Notes under the pieces: generated by a model
What the model saw: only the letters and a program-made list of their open reading frames with translations
Databases searched by the model: none
Told to the model about the DNA's origin: nothing
In this document: piece after piece, positions 13,401 to 24,318 of the stretch
Layout: the number at the start of each line of letters is the position of its first letter
How positions within the stretch are numbered: the first letter of the stretch is position 1
Position numbers and translations under genes: made by a program
NCBI GenBank assembly: GCA_013076295.1
Contig: RQOL01000764.1
Span: 1-64,000 of the forward strand
Source: Sanderia malayensis
Taxonomy: Eukaryota > Cnidaria > Scyphozoa > Semaeostomeae > Pelagiidae
Length of the DNA stretch: 64,000 nt
Direction of reading: 5' to 3'

Positions 13401-16400
13401 AAATAAATATACAAATCTAGACAGCTCTCTTGGTATGTGGCCAACTGTAATATCTCCGAATCTTTTGACTCTTGTCATTGTAATTGTGCAACAATATTTA
13501 TCAATTTCGATCGATAAACCATTCATCTTTTTCAAAACGGTAACATGCTGGTGCAAAGCAATGTTTTGCCAAGTTTTTCCCCTGTAAACGTGATATCATC
13601 TACTACCAATTTCTGCTGTAAATGAGTTTAATCGGTTGAGTCGATTTTAAAATCAAGCACCCGTTTTCACAATGTTTTTGGATGTGTCAAAAATGTTCCT
13701 CTGAATTTTTCGATCTTGTAAAATTATTTTGTACCTCATGCTGATTAAATGTTGCGAATGAAATGCCACCTTGAAAACAAGCACTGAGGAACAGATTACG
13801 AATGACGAAAACTCGCTTCGAAACAGAGTCATGGTTTAGTAACTCTTAAGAACCCTAGATTTTACTAATTCAAAGTTTGTTTTCTGCTCTGTTCATTTTT
13901 TCTGCTAATTTTGGTTAAAGATGTATTACTATTTCCAAATATCGCCTAAATTATGGTGGGTATTAGCAAAAAATTTAATAAAAAATTAACACCGCTTTTC
14001 GAAAAAAGTTGTAAAATTTTGGTCCTCGTATATTTTGGCGGTTTGACTTTAGTTTTGCATTGCGCCATCTGGAATGATTTATTCTGCTGTTTAGTTATTG
14101 TTAGAAATCCTTTCATTTTTAGATTTTTCTGGATTAAGAGAGAGATATCGGAAAGAATGTGCGAAACATGAAGTCAATTGTGTAGAGCATGGTTGTATCA
14201 AGCCACTAAATGTTAAAATTCAAGATTTCGCGGTAAATTTGAGAATCAGAGAAGAGAAGAGAAGTCCAGCTGCCGATAAGACCTTCCGCGGCGAAATGGC
14301 CAGACACATGGAGTCTTTGAAAGATCATGGGCAGAATATTGAAGTCGAGGAACTGATAAATATGCTGAAGGATGATAACAAAGGCCGGATTGTCTTTGTC
14401 GGCGGAGTAGCTGGAATTGGGAAGTCTGTTCTGGCTAAAAGAATTGCCTACGACTGGTCATCTAGTGAAGTGTACAGGCATATAAAGTGTCTGTTGTACA
14501 TAACATGCAGAAAGTTAAACAACTTCCTTCAGAAAAGTGACAAAGAAATTGGAATTGAGGAAATTGAAAAATATTTTGGAGATGTTCCCGTTAGAGATGA
14601 TAAAGCTACGTTGTTTCTTATTGATGGGCTCGATGAACTTCAAAAACCTGACATGGTTCAAGCATTTACTGAGAAATTTTCCGAATCAAAGTTTTTAATC
14701 TTTGCAAGACCGCACACTGAACACTTTGTTGATACAATCAAAGAAAGGTACCAAAAGTTGGAAATCCTTGGGCTTGATGAGAATCAAGTTCAGGAATATA
14801 TTGAGAAATTTGACAAATTATCAACAACCGCGACTGAGAATCAACCATCAACAGAACAAAAAATCAATAAGGCAATTGAAAAGTCAAGAAATATATCGAC
14901 AATGAAAGCAATTCCGCAGTTTTTGACAACACTGTGTTGTATTGCAATGTTGTCAACAGAAAATATGTCTATTTCCCACAACACAAGTATTTACTGTTGG
15001 ATGCTATTTTTGTTGATGAAACAGCACTTCAAAGACAAACAATCGGACAACCAAAATCTTGGATGGGAAATCTTTTCTCATTATTCACAGCAGTTGCTGG
15101 CGATTTGTAAACAGGCATTCATGCTATACAGTTCAGGAAGCATTATCTTCAAAAAGACGGAGCTAGAGTGTGAGGATGAAAAGTCTATTGAAGGGTTTCT
15201 ATTGGGAATAAAGAACTCATTTGGAAATATAAGTAAATATATGTTCAAACATTTAACGATCATGGAGTTCCTGGCTTCTATTCACGTCTATCTAGATGGA
15301 AAAAGAAACGAGTTACTTGAGGAGCTATTGAGGGAAGAACGCTACGAAATTATTTCGTTTGTGTGCAGTTTTTTACGATTCAGTTTGGTAAAGAAAACTT
15401 CATTTGAAGAGGATGATGAAATATCGTATCAATTAGTAGAAAAACTTGCCAATGGGAAAGAGGTTCGTGAACTTAGGTGATGTTGATCATAGTTATTAAT
15501 ATATGATATATTATCTGTTATAATATAAATAAATTATTATTAAATTTGTTGTCAGGTTGCAAAAAAATGTGGTGATGGAGTGATCACATATGAAGGCGCG
15601 CAGAGCGTAATCCGTGGTATTTTAAACCAGGTTTGTAACTTTAAATTCAATGTTACTGATTATATTTGTAATTGTTTATTATATAGAATATTCTTACATA
15701 TACAAGTATAATTGATCTTTAATTATATCTTCTAACAGTTACCAAGTAAAGAAGTTCTGTTGAAAGTGAGATTTCTGGCCGACTGTTTTGTTGCAAGCGA
15801 CAAAGTCCGTGATGTGAAATTCTTGGTAGAACTGCTGAAGTCAATAAAGCCACGTTCAAATGTCACAGTGAAGCTCAACACATTTGATCAATCAAATTTG
15901 TTATCCATTCTGAAGTTGGCGACTGGAAATGAAGTGGCAAATTCTAAAATCAAGAATGCATTCAGTGGGATTCAATTTCATATAGATGATTTGAGAGAGA
16001 TGAAAATCCTTGATTACGCAGGGTGGATCGACATTGGCTGGGTTCAGTTGATTAATGTAAATCATTTTACTGAGGACCAGTCAATGTTGGTCCACCGCAA
16101 CGTGGCTTTCTGTAGGAGTGTTTGGTTTAATAACTGCAAGGTCCCTTTGTTCACCACCAATGCGAATGAATCAACAACGAAAATGAAATTGGAAGAGTTG
16201 ACAATGACACAAATGAGAATTGACCATTCAGATATCAGCTCAGCCGCCAATCTATTTGGATTGGCGGAATGGGTTGTGTTGGAAGATGTTCGGGTTGGTG
16301 GGAAAGAGTTTGAAAATATCATGAAGAAAGTGTTTGAAATGGAGCAATGGAGGTTGAAGAGGATGAGCTTACACTATTGTCCACTTGTGAATCGTGATTT

Positions 16401-19400
16401 GAAGCAAAAGGTAAGAACATTATTACTTGCATTGTCACTGTCTATATTTCATATATATGGATTAACATTACCAGGTTTTTAATTATTTTATCAAGTTATT
16501 ACTTTAAACTTCAATTACATAATAATTATAATGTTGAAGAAATAAAGTTTTAGATATGATGAGTAATTGGCGCCGAAAATTTCATTCAACAACTGAGAAA
16601 TTTGAAGTCTTGTTTGGGTTGAACATTAAAGTTCCATGCTTTGACTTGCAATTTCATGTATTACAAACAATATAATAGCAATCATAAAATAGTAAAGAAA
16701 ACATCTATGATAAAATATATCAAGAATTATTTTGAATTTACCAACCATTTCATATATTCAATGTTAATGCTGGTTTCATGCGTTTTGAATTAAACTTTGA
16801 AATGGCGCCCGTTTTGTACAAATTTCAAAATCAAAACTTTGTTAGTTCTAATTCTCATTTCACGTTTCCTTGATATCATTTGAAACCAAATAATTTTTCT
16901 TTGGAATTCTGTGCTATTTTAATACTTCATAAACCCGTACATTAATCCCCAAAATTATGTCATCAATTTAGTAATGAAGGAAGGATTTAAAGTTTTGGAA
17001 GTTTTAAAGGCCTACTGCAATCAAAAAAAGCGATATGATTTTTTTGCATTTCATGGTAAACCTATTCGAACTGATCATAAAACCGTTTTCAGAATGAAAA
17101 TTGATCCAGTAGAAATGTTTTTACAAGCCCGCAAAGTCGTCGATTTTGCCATTTCAACTGCGACAAACGTGACGTAATAACCAGGACCCATTTCAAGTTT
17201 TTGTATTGAAGTGTATTGTAGCTTTTTGCTCCACTCCGTCTAGCTCAATAAATAAATAATTAATTAAAAATTGCATCCCTAGGCATAAGTATTAAAGTGT
17301 TTTTACAAATTTTAAAATTTTTTTCATAATTTTAAAAAGCGATTTGGGGGGAGTAATTGGGGTCTGAATTGGGGCAGTTTTGGTCGTGACGTCAAACTGC
17401 GGGATGGCGATCAGTTGCGGCGGAGAGCGGAAGCAAACAACGGGGATTATCATTATCAGTGTCGAGATGAAATATACTTTTGCATTTGACTTCTTGACTG
17501 AGTCGCATATGATGTATGTGTGAGAGAATGCAGAGATGTTTTCAGAATCTACATGGACTATTTACGCTCAGAGTTGGCTTTTTAAGAAATATCTGATGCT
17601 GCTAAGTTGTTGTCAGTCCAGTCTTATCAAAACGAATTACTTTTACATCACGTCTGGCTGCAACGTCAAGTTTCTACAGTGTTTTCATCGGGGTAGAAGT
17701 TGGAGAAATAAAATAAAACTAATCGCAATATTCTGCATAGCAATTTATTATCATAATCAGATGTGTTAGTTTTCTGTTGAAACACGATGGTTTCAAAATT
17801 CCAAATGGACAAAAAATGAAGGTGGTGGTTCCGTAGCTTTATGTTTGTAATTTCTGTCTGGCCTATGTGTATTGTGAGCAAAACGCACGCCTTCAGCTCT
17901 CCTTCTCTGTTTCATTTGAAATTTGTTTTGAAAACGGCTGCTTGAAAATCCCATTTATTAATTAACTGCTGTAACAGCTTACTTTGTCTGATCCTCTAAC
18001 AACAACCCCGGCCATCGTGTTTGCTACTAGTTGTACTTACACAGCTCCGCCATCCATGATTTCTGACAAACTTCCTTTGTGAATGCTTCCAGCTGCTTGG
18101 AAATCAGACCGCGCGGAATAAGATGTCTTTTGACTGACCGCGCGGTTTGTAGTACCCTTTTTCAAAGCGCCGCTATAGCGTTACCGTAAGTTCAATTTTT
18201 TTGGTTAATAGCTGAAACGACGCGCGGAAAGTTATAGTATTGTACCCTGGGATGCGATTTTTTAATAAGGGTCGGAGTTACGCATAGTGCAAATTTGAAA
18301 ACTTTTCCCCATACTCTCCCATTATAAAAGTCGATTTGTGTCCTGGTTATGACGTCATACCAAGTCGCAGTCAGTGCCCCATTTCAAAGCCAAATTTAGT
18401 ATACTTATCGTGATCGAATAAAAATAAAACAGGCACCAAAGTAATCAGTAAAGATTGAAATTTCATTTTATGAAAAAAAACGGGAAAGTGATTTTTGATT
18501 GCAGTAGGCCTTTAAGTTCTTGACGGTTTGCGGCTTTAAATCTGATGAATGCATTTATCTAACTTTAAAATTTTTGTTGATAAAGAGCATGCTGCACAAA
18601 AATATACTGTTGTGTTTAACTGTCATTTGTCCATCATATTCGTAATTTTATAAAATAAAACTTGAACATTTAATCTTTAGTAAATTAAGACCTCCTTTCT
18701 TTGAATTAATTTGCGATGCTGTTTCATAAATTGTAGTTGTAATTTTTTGTTCAGAACTTGGCCAAAATTCTTAGACTTATTTTTATACTATTAGATTAAG
18801 GTTATTAATTTCTATGTTCGTTTTAAATCAGCGAGGTGTTGTGCATTGGTAAACTGTTGTGACATAATATATCAGCCAAAACTATTAACTGCTTGTTTTT
18901 CAATTCCAGATGAAACAGAATGGAGTAATAATCAGTGAACGTTGTAAGTGAACTAAAATGTTTCAACTATTTTATACAACGTTGCGCGGTTCATCTTTTG
19001 ACATATATTTATATTTTCATTTATCATGCCAATCATGTACTCTTTTGAATGTTGAAATAAATACTAAGTTATAATTTATTTTTACTTGACAACTTCAAAT
19101 GCAACTGGATTTCCATGTCCAGTGGCTTATGTTATGTTATTATTTTATTAATTCCCAATCGACCATTTGATTTCTTTTCGTAGATCCGAGATCAATCCTA
19201 CTTTTGTGTCAACCAGACAGTCGTAACTTTGTTCTTCACTTGAAAGAAAACCTGGATGATACAAAGCATTATATTGCGATGGATGAAAACATTAAAAAGT
19301 TTAAAAGACGATATTATAAACTCCCTTCCGTACTTGTTGTCTTTATTCAACATCAAATTCCAGAAGATGTTGAGAGAGATATTCTTTTTGCCCAGGTAAA

Positions 19401-21737
19401 TTGTTTTGCTAACACGAGTCGGCATTTATGTTTCATATTCAGTGGATATTTGTATCATCTATTTACTCTGTCTTTCTTTCGTTGGTTGTCTTTATCAAAT
19501 TAATTTGTCTTTAATTATAGAATGAAAGGATTAAAATTCTACTTGTTAAGTTGGAAGCAGATTTTCATCCAAGTGAAGCGATGAGTTTTGTGTTTGATTC
19601 AAACCCGTGTTTGGACTTAGCAGATGAACGAAATAATGCCGAAATGCCCAGTGAATTAAATCAGATGATATCATCTATAATAGGTAAGTTAATTATCATC
19701 AATAAAGATTGGAAAGTTTTTCATCATTACTCCGCGAATGAAATTGAACTTTGACAATAATATTTCGATAACAATGAAAAAGTGCTGTCTTTTTAAGATT
19801 ACAAAATATATTACAAAATTTATAGCAGGTAGAATAGGTAAAATAATTTGTTTTCATAAACGAAAAGATAGCATTACCGTAGATCCTCGAATAAGCCCCC
19901 GGGGGCTTATTTGCAAAAATGAATTTTCGGGTGGGGGCTTATTCGAGGCGGGCGCTTATTCGAGGGGGGCGCTTATTCAAGGGTGGGGGCTTATTTTCAA
20001 AGTTTTGCTTTTTCCTCAAAGGTTGACAGAAAAAAGACGACATAATTTTCTCAATCAGCTAAACTTTTTTCACAAAGTGCTGTGTGAAGATCTAACAAAA
20101 CGTATAATTTGTTCATCATCATGAAAATCGGGTTTCTTTTTGCTTTTTTGTCTCGAGTCAAAGGAAGTGATACTGTATAGCTATTGTCCTGTGGGGCTTT
20201 CTCGAAATAAGATATTATTCTGCGCTTATGCTTCCCTCGAATAAGACCCCATGGGGGCTTATTCGAGGGGGGGCTTATTTGCAAAAATGATTTTTTAGGT
20301 GGGGGCTTAATCGAGGGGGGGGGGCTTATTCGAACGTGGGGCTTATTCGAGGATTTACGGTACTGTGTCGAGTGTTATGTTTTGATTATGATTAACACAT
20401 TGATTGTACTAATGTTGCATTTCTTGTATCATTTGATTATTATTGATTTTTTATTTCCAGATCAAAAGTTCATCGTAATTTCGAATGCGCCGGGCAACCA
20501 GGTTGAAGCAAATGAAATTAAACAAAAATTCGCAGATGAAATTGGTTGTCCCGTGTTTGTTAATATTGAGTTAAAGAAGTATGAACCTCGAGTTGTTGTC
20601 GAGTTGTTGACTGTTGGATACGAAGAATCTACACAATGTAAGGGGATATTTTATGCCAGGGTAAGGTTGCCAGTTTCTTATTACTGTATGATTGTTTATA
20701 AAGTTCATTCCTGTCTATTGCTCTGATATTTTTAATCAGTCTGTTTGCTTTAGCATGTTGATATACTTTACTATGTTGTTTTCCTTTCTTGTATTTTTAG
20801 TCTTTTTGGAAGCCAAAGATTATAGCAGTGAAGCTGGATAATGACTTCCACCCCTGCGACGAATTGAATATGATAGTAAGAGAGAAAACGTGTATATGCT
20901 GGACTGACGAAACAAATTTCAACACGAACTTTGCAAAGGTGAAGGAGGAGATCAACGCTTATTTTGGTAAGTCTTTTGTTCTGTTATAGTTAATCTTATA
21001 TTAAACGTTATACATCTCAATAATTCGCTGTTGTAGTAACAATGCAAATAAGCAATGTTATTAATGCAAGTATGGTACAAAAAGGAATAACAAATATTCT
21101 CGTTTGACTTTGTTTGTGACTGGAGTAGGATAGATTTTAACAGTGACTTGAGACAAACAATTCTTCCTAATTTTACTCTGGATTTTATGACACTTTCTAC
21201 TATTTATAAGGTATATATATAATCATATAAAAGGTCATGGCGGCTATAAGCAAATAAATTTCTAGATATTTCGAGAAGAAAGATTAAGTCATGCTTGTGA
21301 AGTTAAAAATAAAGTTATGCAATTGATTATGCAGTGAACCATAATTTGATTTTACGTATTTATACAAAATAGACACGCTACATTATCAGTCGTATAAATA
21401 TTGGCAAGGGAATTTTCTAATTGACTTTTTTGAGTCTATAGAGATGAGATATATAAGGTATTCTTATATCCTCTCTGCTACGGTTAAAGTGCCCTGCGGT
21501 TTTTTTTTATTATTTTCCAATTCAATAAAACTCGATATGGTGATTTCAGATTTTAAAATATTCATTTCCAGAAACTATTGTAAAAGCTTACATCACTTCA
21601 ACAAATTCTTGACAATCTTGACATCATTTTTCTTTGTATCAATTTTGTTATTGTTATATTGAAATCAGAAAGAAGCCAATTTTGACATCTCAATGTTTTC
21701 TTTTTTAGCAAAACCGCGGCCGATTTACGATTTTTGA
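4448..21737 (+). CDS. NLR-like receptor: RHIM-like modules, NACHT, tandem TIR-like domains
   Basis: Inferred exons: 4448-4508, 4719-4769, 5385-5468, 11870-11974, 12400-12438, 14123-15462, 15556-15630, 15739-16410, 18910-18943, 19184-19395, 19521-19683, 20461-20660, 20801-20966, 21709-21737. All junctions are GT-AG and in phase, giving about 1076 aa. The start ATG at 4448 has a strong context (ACCATGG). The N-terminal exons are small, symmetric phase 1 and hold two similar short modules. The NACHT exon carries Walker A GGVAGIGKS (about residue 208) and Walker B LFLIDGLDEL (about 277). A helical/LRR-like stretch follows to about 810. Residues about 820-1069 form two tandem TIR-like domains, each split by one phase-0 intron. 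NACHT proteins are cytosolic STAND ATPases that oligomerise on sensing; here the TIR-like part is C-terminal, which is unusual. No frameshift is seen. Exact 5' exons and the use of 4719-4769 versus 4719-4751 are uncertain. Confidence 0.75.
5385..5468 (+). other. Exon of the NACHT gene encoding a RHIM-like module (module 1)
   Basis: This 28-codon phase-1 symmetric exon contains VIYIASGEAPITIGNIE. The layout of two short beta-prone runs around a turn, with a core I-x-I-G, resembles the RHIM/cRHIM amyloid motif core of RIPK1/3 and insect Imd-pathway proteins. The exon at 11870-11974 aligns with it: both start G-x-T-H and share A-x-G-(3)-[IV]-T-x-G. The resemblance is by eye and short, so it is an inference. 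The MULE lies in the intron between the two modules. Confidence 0.45.
5488..5497. repeat. 10-bp target-site duplication of the MULE, left copy
   Basis: CAAATAATAC directly before the left terminus; the same ten bases follow the right terminus at 11656-11665. Confidence 0.9.
5498..5721. repeat. Left terminal inverted repeat of the MULE
   Basis: About 224 bp. The outer 20 bp are unique. The middle is a minisatellite of CAACCCAAGAA variants with interspersed CAGGCTG/CAAGCTG units. The inner edge reads CCTAATAGGGTTCTTTCTTTCCC. The right copy is somewhat longer, so repeat number differs between ends. Confidence 0.9.
6245..10706 (-). CDS. MULE transposase
   Basis: Minus-strand exons 10674-10706 (predicted first exon), 9171-9440, 8151-8918, 7656-8050 and 6245-7529 join in phase (0, 0, 0, 2) to about 916 aa with no stop. 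The fourth exon holds VFIVDTTFELSDGFWLTDSS and HPVFPGPYMWHFRKDRRTY. This matches the start of the RNase-H-like catalytic core of an invertebrate MULE-type transposase family (VDTTF...HPVF.GP); the aspartate is the likely first DDE residue. The exon before it holds a CAKVYRDLIKEA segment typical of the region upstream of the core. A C-rich element CxxC(x)nH-like near the C-terminus (CQSCKR...CLLEYQ) may be a zinc site. The start in the small first exon is the least certain part. Confidence 0.75.
9475..9620. mobile_element. Tc1/mariner-like MITE (TACACT variant), copy 2
   Basis: 146 bp, starts TACACTCTTTTCTTTTTATA and ends TATAAAGAAAAAAGAGTGTA, a near-perfect inverted repeat with TA edges. It lies in the first intron of the MULE transposase and is a short relative of 2425-2820. 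Confidence 0.7.
10108..10530. mobile_element. Foldback MITE inside the MULE
   Basis: 423 bp with inverted ends TAGGGACCTTTAAATCGAGT and its complement (CTCGATCTAAAGGTCCCTA). The ends are followed inward by a CGAAAA-repeat. TA edges suggest a mariner-type TA duplication. No coding potential; frames read here are an effect of the inverted repeat. Confidence 0.7.
11410..11655. repeat. Right terminal inverted repeat of the MULE
   Basis: About 246 bp, inverted relative to 5498-5721. It consists mainly of GGTTGTTCTTG variants, and reads in all plus frames as a false (FLGCSWVV)n protein. Confidence 0.9.
11656..11665. repeat. 10-bp target-site duplication of the MULE, right copy
   Basis: CAAATAATAC, identical to 5488-5497. 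Confidence 0.9.
11870..11974 (+). other. Exon of the NACHT gene encoding a RHIM-like module (module 2)
   Basis: A 35-codon symmetric phase-1 exon starting GTTHTF and containing VLENAPGNSEVTTGSATF. It aligns with module 1 at 5385-5468 over about 27 residues, which suggests exon duplication. The central hydrophobics are weaker here (V-T-T-G in place of I-T-I-G). A serine-rich end follows. Confidence 0.4.
12439..14122. other. NACHT gene intron
   Basis: An intron of about 1.7 kb running from a GTGAGT donor to a TTTCATTTTTAG acceptor. It holds the antisense HIRAN-like gene at 13050-13556. The rest shows nothing I can support. Confidence 0.5.
13050..13556 (-). CDS. HIRAN-like domain protein, antisense in an intron
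   Basis: A reading frame of about 168 codons without introns. It contains the segment VGHIPRELSRFVYLFIHEGG followed by GTVTGTV and EEGIEIPILMHF. This pattern (VGHVPRE.S...G..I.C.V......G.E.PC.Y.F) is typical of a HIRAN-like family present in many copies in cnidarian and other invertebrate genomes. The usual N-terminal part (W.P..G..L....E..N..D.YAV) is only partly visible (IDKYCCTIT), so the true start, perhaps in another exon, is unclear. The C-terminus is acidic and charged (EEDAIEVQSDNEVEE). HIRAN domains bind DNA 3' ends; whether this copy does is unknown. Its location and lack of introns suggest a retroposed or repeat-borne copy. Confidence 0.5.
   Translation of the reverse strand: MHQHVTVLKKMNGLSIEIDKYCCTITMTRVKRFGDITVGHIPRELSRFVYLFIHEGGTVTGTVASVTPRPSPITEEGIEIPILMHFTHENNVVLKKWKNLKKNWLKKMSEKFHHEQQLQMRDETREEQYEHDIEEDAIEVQSDNEVEELLFLSLRGRYKKHRNRDDGN
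16411..18909. other. NACHT gene intron with TTAA element
   Basis: A 2.5-kb intron, mostly filled by the element at 17004-18515. The 34-nt exon at 18910-18943 follows it. No antisense gene is supported. Confidence 0.6.
17004..18515. mobile_element. Non-autonomous TTAA-flanked DNA transposon, family A
   Basis: TTAA followed by AGGCCTACTGCAATC at the left and GATTGCAGTAGGCCT followed by TTAA at the right. A TTAA target duplication is the mark of piggyBac and Kolobok elements. The 1.5-kb interior contains TGACGTCA-like palindromes near each end (about 17390 and 18350) and no transposase frame. Confidence 0.8.
19875..20362. mobile_element. MITE with GGGGGCTTATTCGAGG subrepeats
   Basis: Inverted ends TACCGTAGATCCTCGAATAAG and CTTATTCGAGGATTTACGGTA. 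Each end carries several copies of GGGGCTTATTCGAGG-type repeats. It lies in the NACHT gene intron between exons 11 and 12. A degraded relative lies at 3926-4010. The ends match a MITE type I recall as widespread in invertebrates; the superfamily is not certain. Confidence 0.75.
21484..21610. mobile_element. Solo end of TTAA element family B
   Basis: TTAAAGTGCCCTGCGG followed by a T-run and TTCAATAAAACTCG matches the inverted right end of the complete element 41839-43524. No matching second end is seen, so it is a truncated copy in the last intron of the NACHT gene. Confidence 0.65.
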
Positions 21738-23464
21738 ATGACAGAAATGAAGTCAAAGATATGAAGGAATTTTGTAAATACGTATGATATCAACAGTATA
21801 TCGAACAAGTTTTTATTCTTATCATTAAGTAAATACTCTTTGAAATTTATTATTCATTATTCACCATCGTTGTACAATAAACATAATTTTTTGCTTTGCT
21901 TCTGCGCTGCGGTTTGCTGACCTTGCGTAGGAGCATGAATTGGCTGTTGCTGCTTTGGACAGCCTCCTTTCAGTGTCGTTGCATCGTGTGGCACGTTGCA
22001 TAAATCCTTATTAGGAATTTCCATAGGCGTTCCTATGGAAATTCCTATGGAAATTTCCATATTTTCATTTTTGTGCATTTCCTATGGGTATAAAGCTTGT
22101 CTAGGGACACTCACTGGCTTACTCTTGCTAGTTTTGTTACGTTTAAGATCGTCATCGCAAGTATCATTGGTATTAGTGTTTGAGTTGTGGCCTATTGTTG
22201 CTAGCCGTAATAGGCCCATCATTTGCTGTGGTTAGGCCATTCTGCATGCTTCATAGCTACAGGGATACATAGATTGTAAGTTGGCACATTAAGCTTATTT
22301 ATTATTCACTTATTTATTTAGCATTAGAGTATGCATTTATTCGTTTTATCAAGTACGAATTGGTTTTCTTTAGCAAACGACACAAGAGGTTACACATTTT
22401 TAGGGAGAAGCCCTCTTGTTATTCTATTGCGTTTGTTCTGTTGGTCGTTAGTTTTCCCAGCTTGTCTGTTACGAAACATTGTAGCAACTCGTATGATACA
22501 GTGAGTATACAACTCAAATGAAAACATTATTATTATTATTATTACTAATTTATTTAAAGTTGGCTGGATATATAGCTATACTAAAGCTAATTTAGGCCAA
22601 CTACTGATATTTAAGATTTCACAATACAAAATTCAAATTACAAATAAAAAGATTCAATTTACACAAATGTTAATAAGAGATTAGATGCAAATGTTACAAA
22701 TGTTAATGTGATTTTAAATGAAGCCTAGATTTAACATGTTATAGGCTATGCTATTGCTGTTGTATGCTGACTCACCGTGTTTGCAAAAAACAGTAAAGAC
22801 TCCGAGCAGCAGGAATGGATGACCTTTGTAATTTTTCTGACAACCCGATTTTGGTTCTTGCGTTTTTCTTTGGTCGACTGCATAAATTCCTCTTTTTCGT
22901 AATTTTGGTAGGTTTAGCCAGTGGCTTAATATTCTTTTCCTTTGGCCAGGAGGAGCTGCAAATTGTGAGTCAACCAAGGAGGCAATGTCTCACACAATAT
23001 TAACCATCCGTTTTAAAACGTTCTTTATTGCATTGGAGGAGAACACGTTTTTAATTGCAAGGTTCAATGAAAAGAGAATGGGAAATTAATTGTAATAGTT
23101 GAATGGATCGTTGTATATTGGGTGGCCTTCTGATATTTTTTCAACCAGAGCAACAATATCATAATCCGGATGCAAAAACCCAGAAATGGGAGAGGCTTCA
23201 GGTAAGCCACCAATGAAGCTTGACCATTCCGCTGGCGCTTTAAAAACAGAAGCTTGAACTACTCTTCTTGTCGGAATTTTTGTTATTAATTGTTGAAGCT
23301 CTGGCCTGCAGATGGTAAGATTTTCTATTGTTTTGAGGAGAAATATCATCCTGGAGGCCTTTAATGGTTCTTATTGGCCTGCTTTGTAACTGGAATTTTT
23401 TGTCAACAGAGCAGCTATCAATTGAATTTAATTGACGGGCCTTGTTGTCCAGCGGTCTTCAAAC
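21738..23464. other. Intergenic region downstream of the NACHT gene
   Basis: Contains the second copy of the 76-bp repeat (21890-21963) and short palindromes of TTTCCATAGG type near 22018-22060. A minus-strand frame at 23086-23349 reads like protein (RPELQQLITKIPTRRVV, SEGHPIYNDPF) but matches no family I know. I see no gene structure around it. Confidence 0.4.
21890..21963. repeat. 76-bp dispersed repeat, copy 2
   Basis: Near-identical to 546-621. On the minus strand it is part of an open stretch that stops at 21857, so it could be the last coding exon of an unseen gene. Confidence 0.7.
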
Positions 23465-24110
23465 TCGTTGTAAATGAGATTGCCAAATATGGTCTGAAGA
23501 TAACGTTTCCGGTACCCAGTATGCTTTACTGAGCCAGTAGGAGTATAAAAGCTCAGCCACGTGAAGTTTGCAGCCTTTGATCTTGGTTTGTGGAGAGGAA
23601 GAATATCGGGATGACTTGGAAGAAATGTCGAAGAAGAACAACGAAGAAAAACATGGAAGCTGATGCAACGTAGCAAAGATGGCGGACATTTGTAGTTGGA
23701 CTATCCGTTCCTTATCTTTGAAGACTTCAGTGATTAGTAAATATGTCAATTGGAAAAAAGCCGGCAAGCTGATAGCTGGAACATCTTCCGAATGCCTGGA
23801 GAAACTATCCGAACTGTCATCCTTCAGTCAGGTAAGCTTTTTGACCTTATAGGATGTTTTACGACTATCATTTCTCTTAAATGTATCTAATTAAAGCTAT
23901 TTTTACTTGTCGGTGCTTTTTAAAATATGATATTTTATCAAGTCGATCTAAATTTGCTTTTCTTTTTCGCGGATATATAGCTCGAGAACGTTCTAAATGA
24001 TTGGAAAGACTATCCGAAGATTCTTGACTCAATGAGGTAAGATTCTGGGACTATCATTTCTGTATCTTAAGCTATTTTTCTTTTTGACTGCTCTCTGGTC
24101 ACAAAATTTA
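23465..24110. repeat. Left arm of a large inverted duplication
   Basis: The arm is the inverted copy of about 26830-27595. It carries the promoter-proximal region and first two exons of a small gene. The matching extends through coding and intron sequence with scattered substitutions, so the duplication is not very recent. Confidence 0.75.
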
Positions 24111-24318
24111 AGATTAGATGAGATCGCTTTAAACTTATGAAAACTGCTGAAATTATTTGTATTTAAAACTCTGGGTGAATACCTAACAATGCAATGAGCG
24201 AATCAAAAATGGCATAGAATAATGGTCCTATTTTAAGGAATATTTTGCTGCAATGAATAGTTAATTGTAGTAGCACGAACTTTACTAATCTTTATTTATC
24301 TACAGAATGCTGAAATAA
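23679..24318 (+). CDS. Small duplicated gene, left copy (about 73 aa)
   Basis: Start ATG in a strong context (AAGATGGCGG). Exon 1 (23679-23831) encodes 51 residues beginning MADICSWTIRSLSLKTSVIS and ends on GTAAGC. Exon 2 (23981-24036, 56 nt) encodes LENVLNDWKDYPKILDSM and ends on GTAAGA. A third exon from 24306 would add only a few residues and a stop at 24316-24318. Exon 1 and exon 2 are conserved in the inverted copy with mostly conservative changes, which supports real coding. No known domain; helical, charged, no signal peptide. Function unknown; the third exon is the weakest part. Confidence 0.45.
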
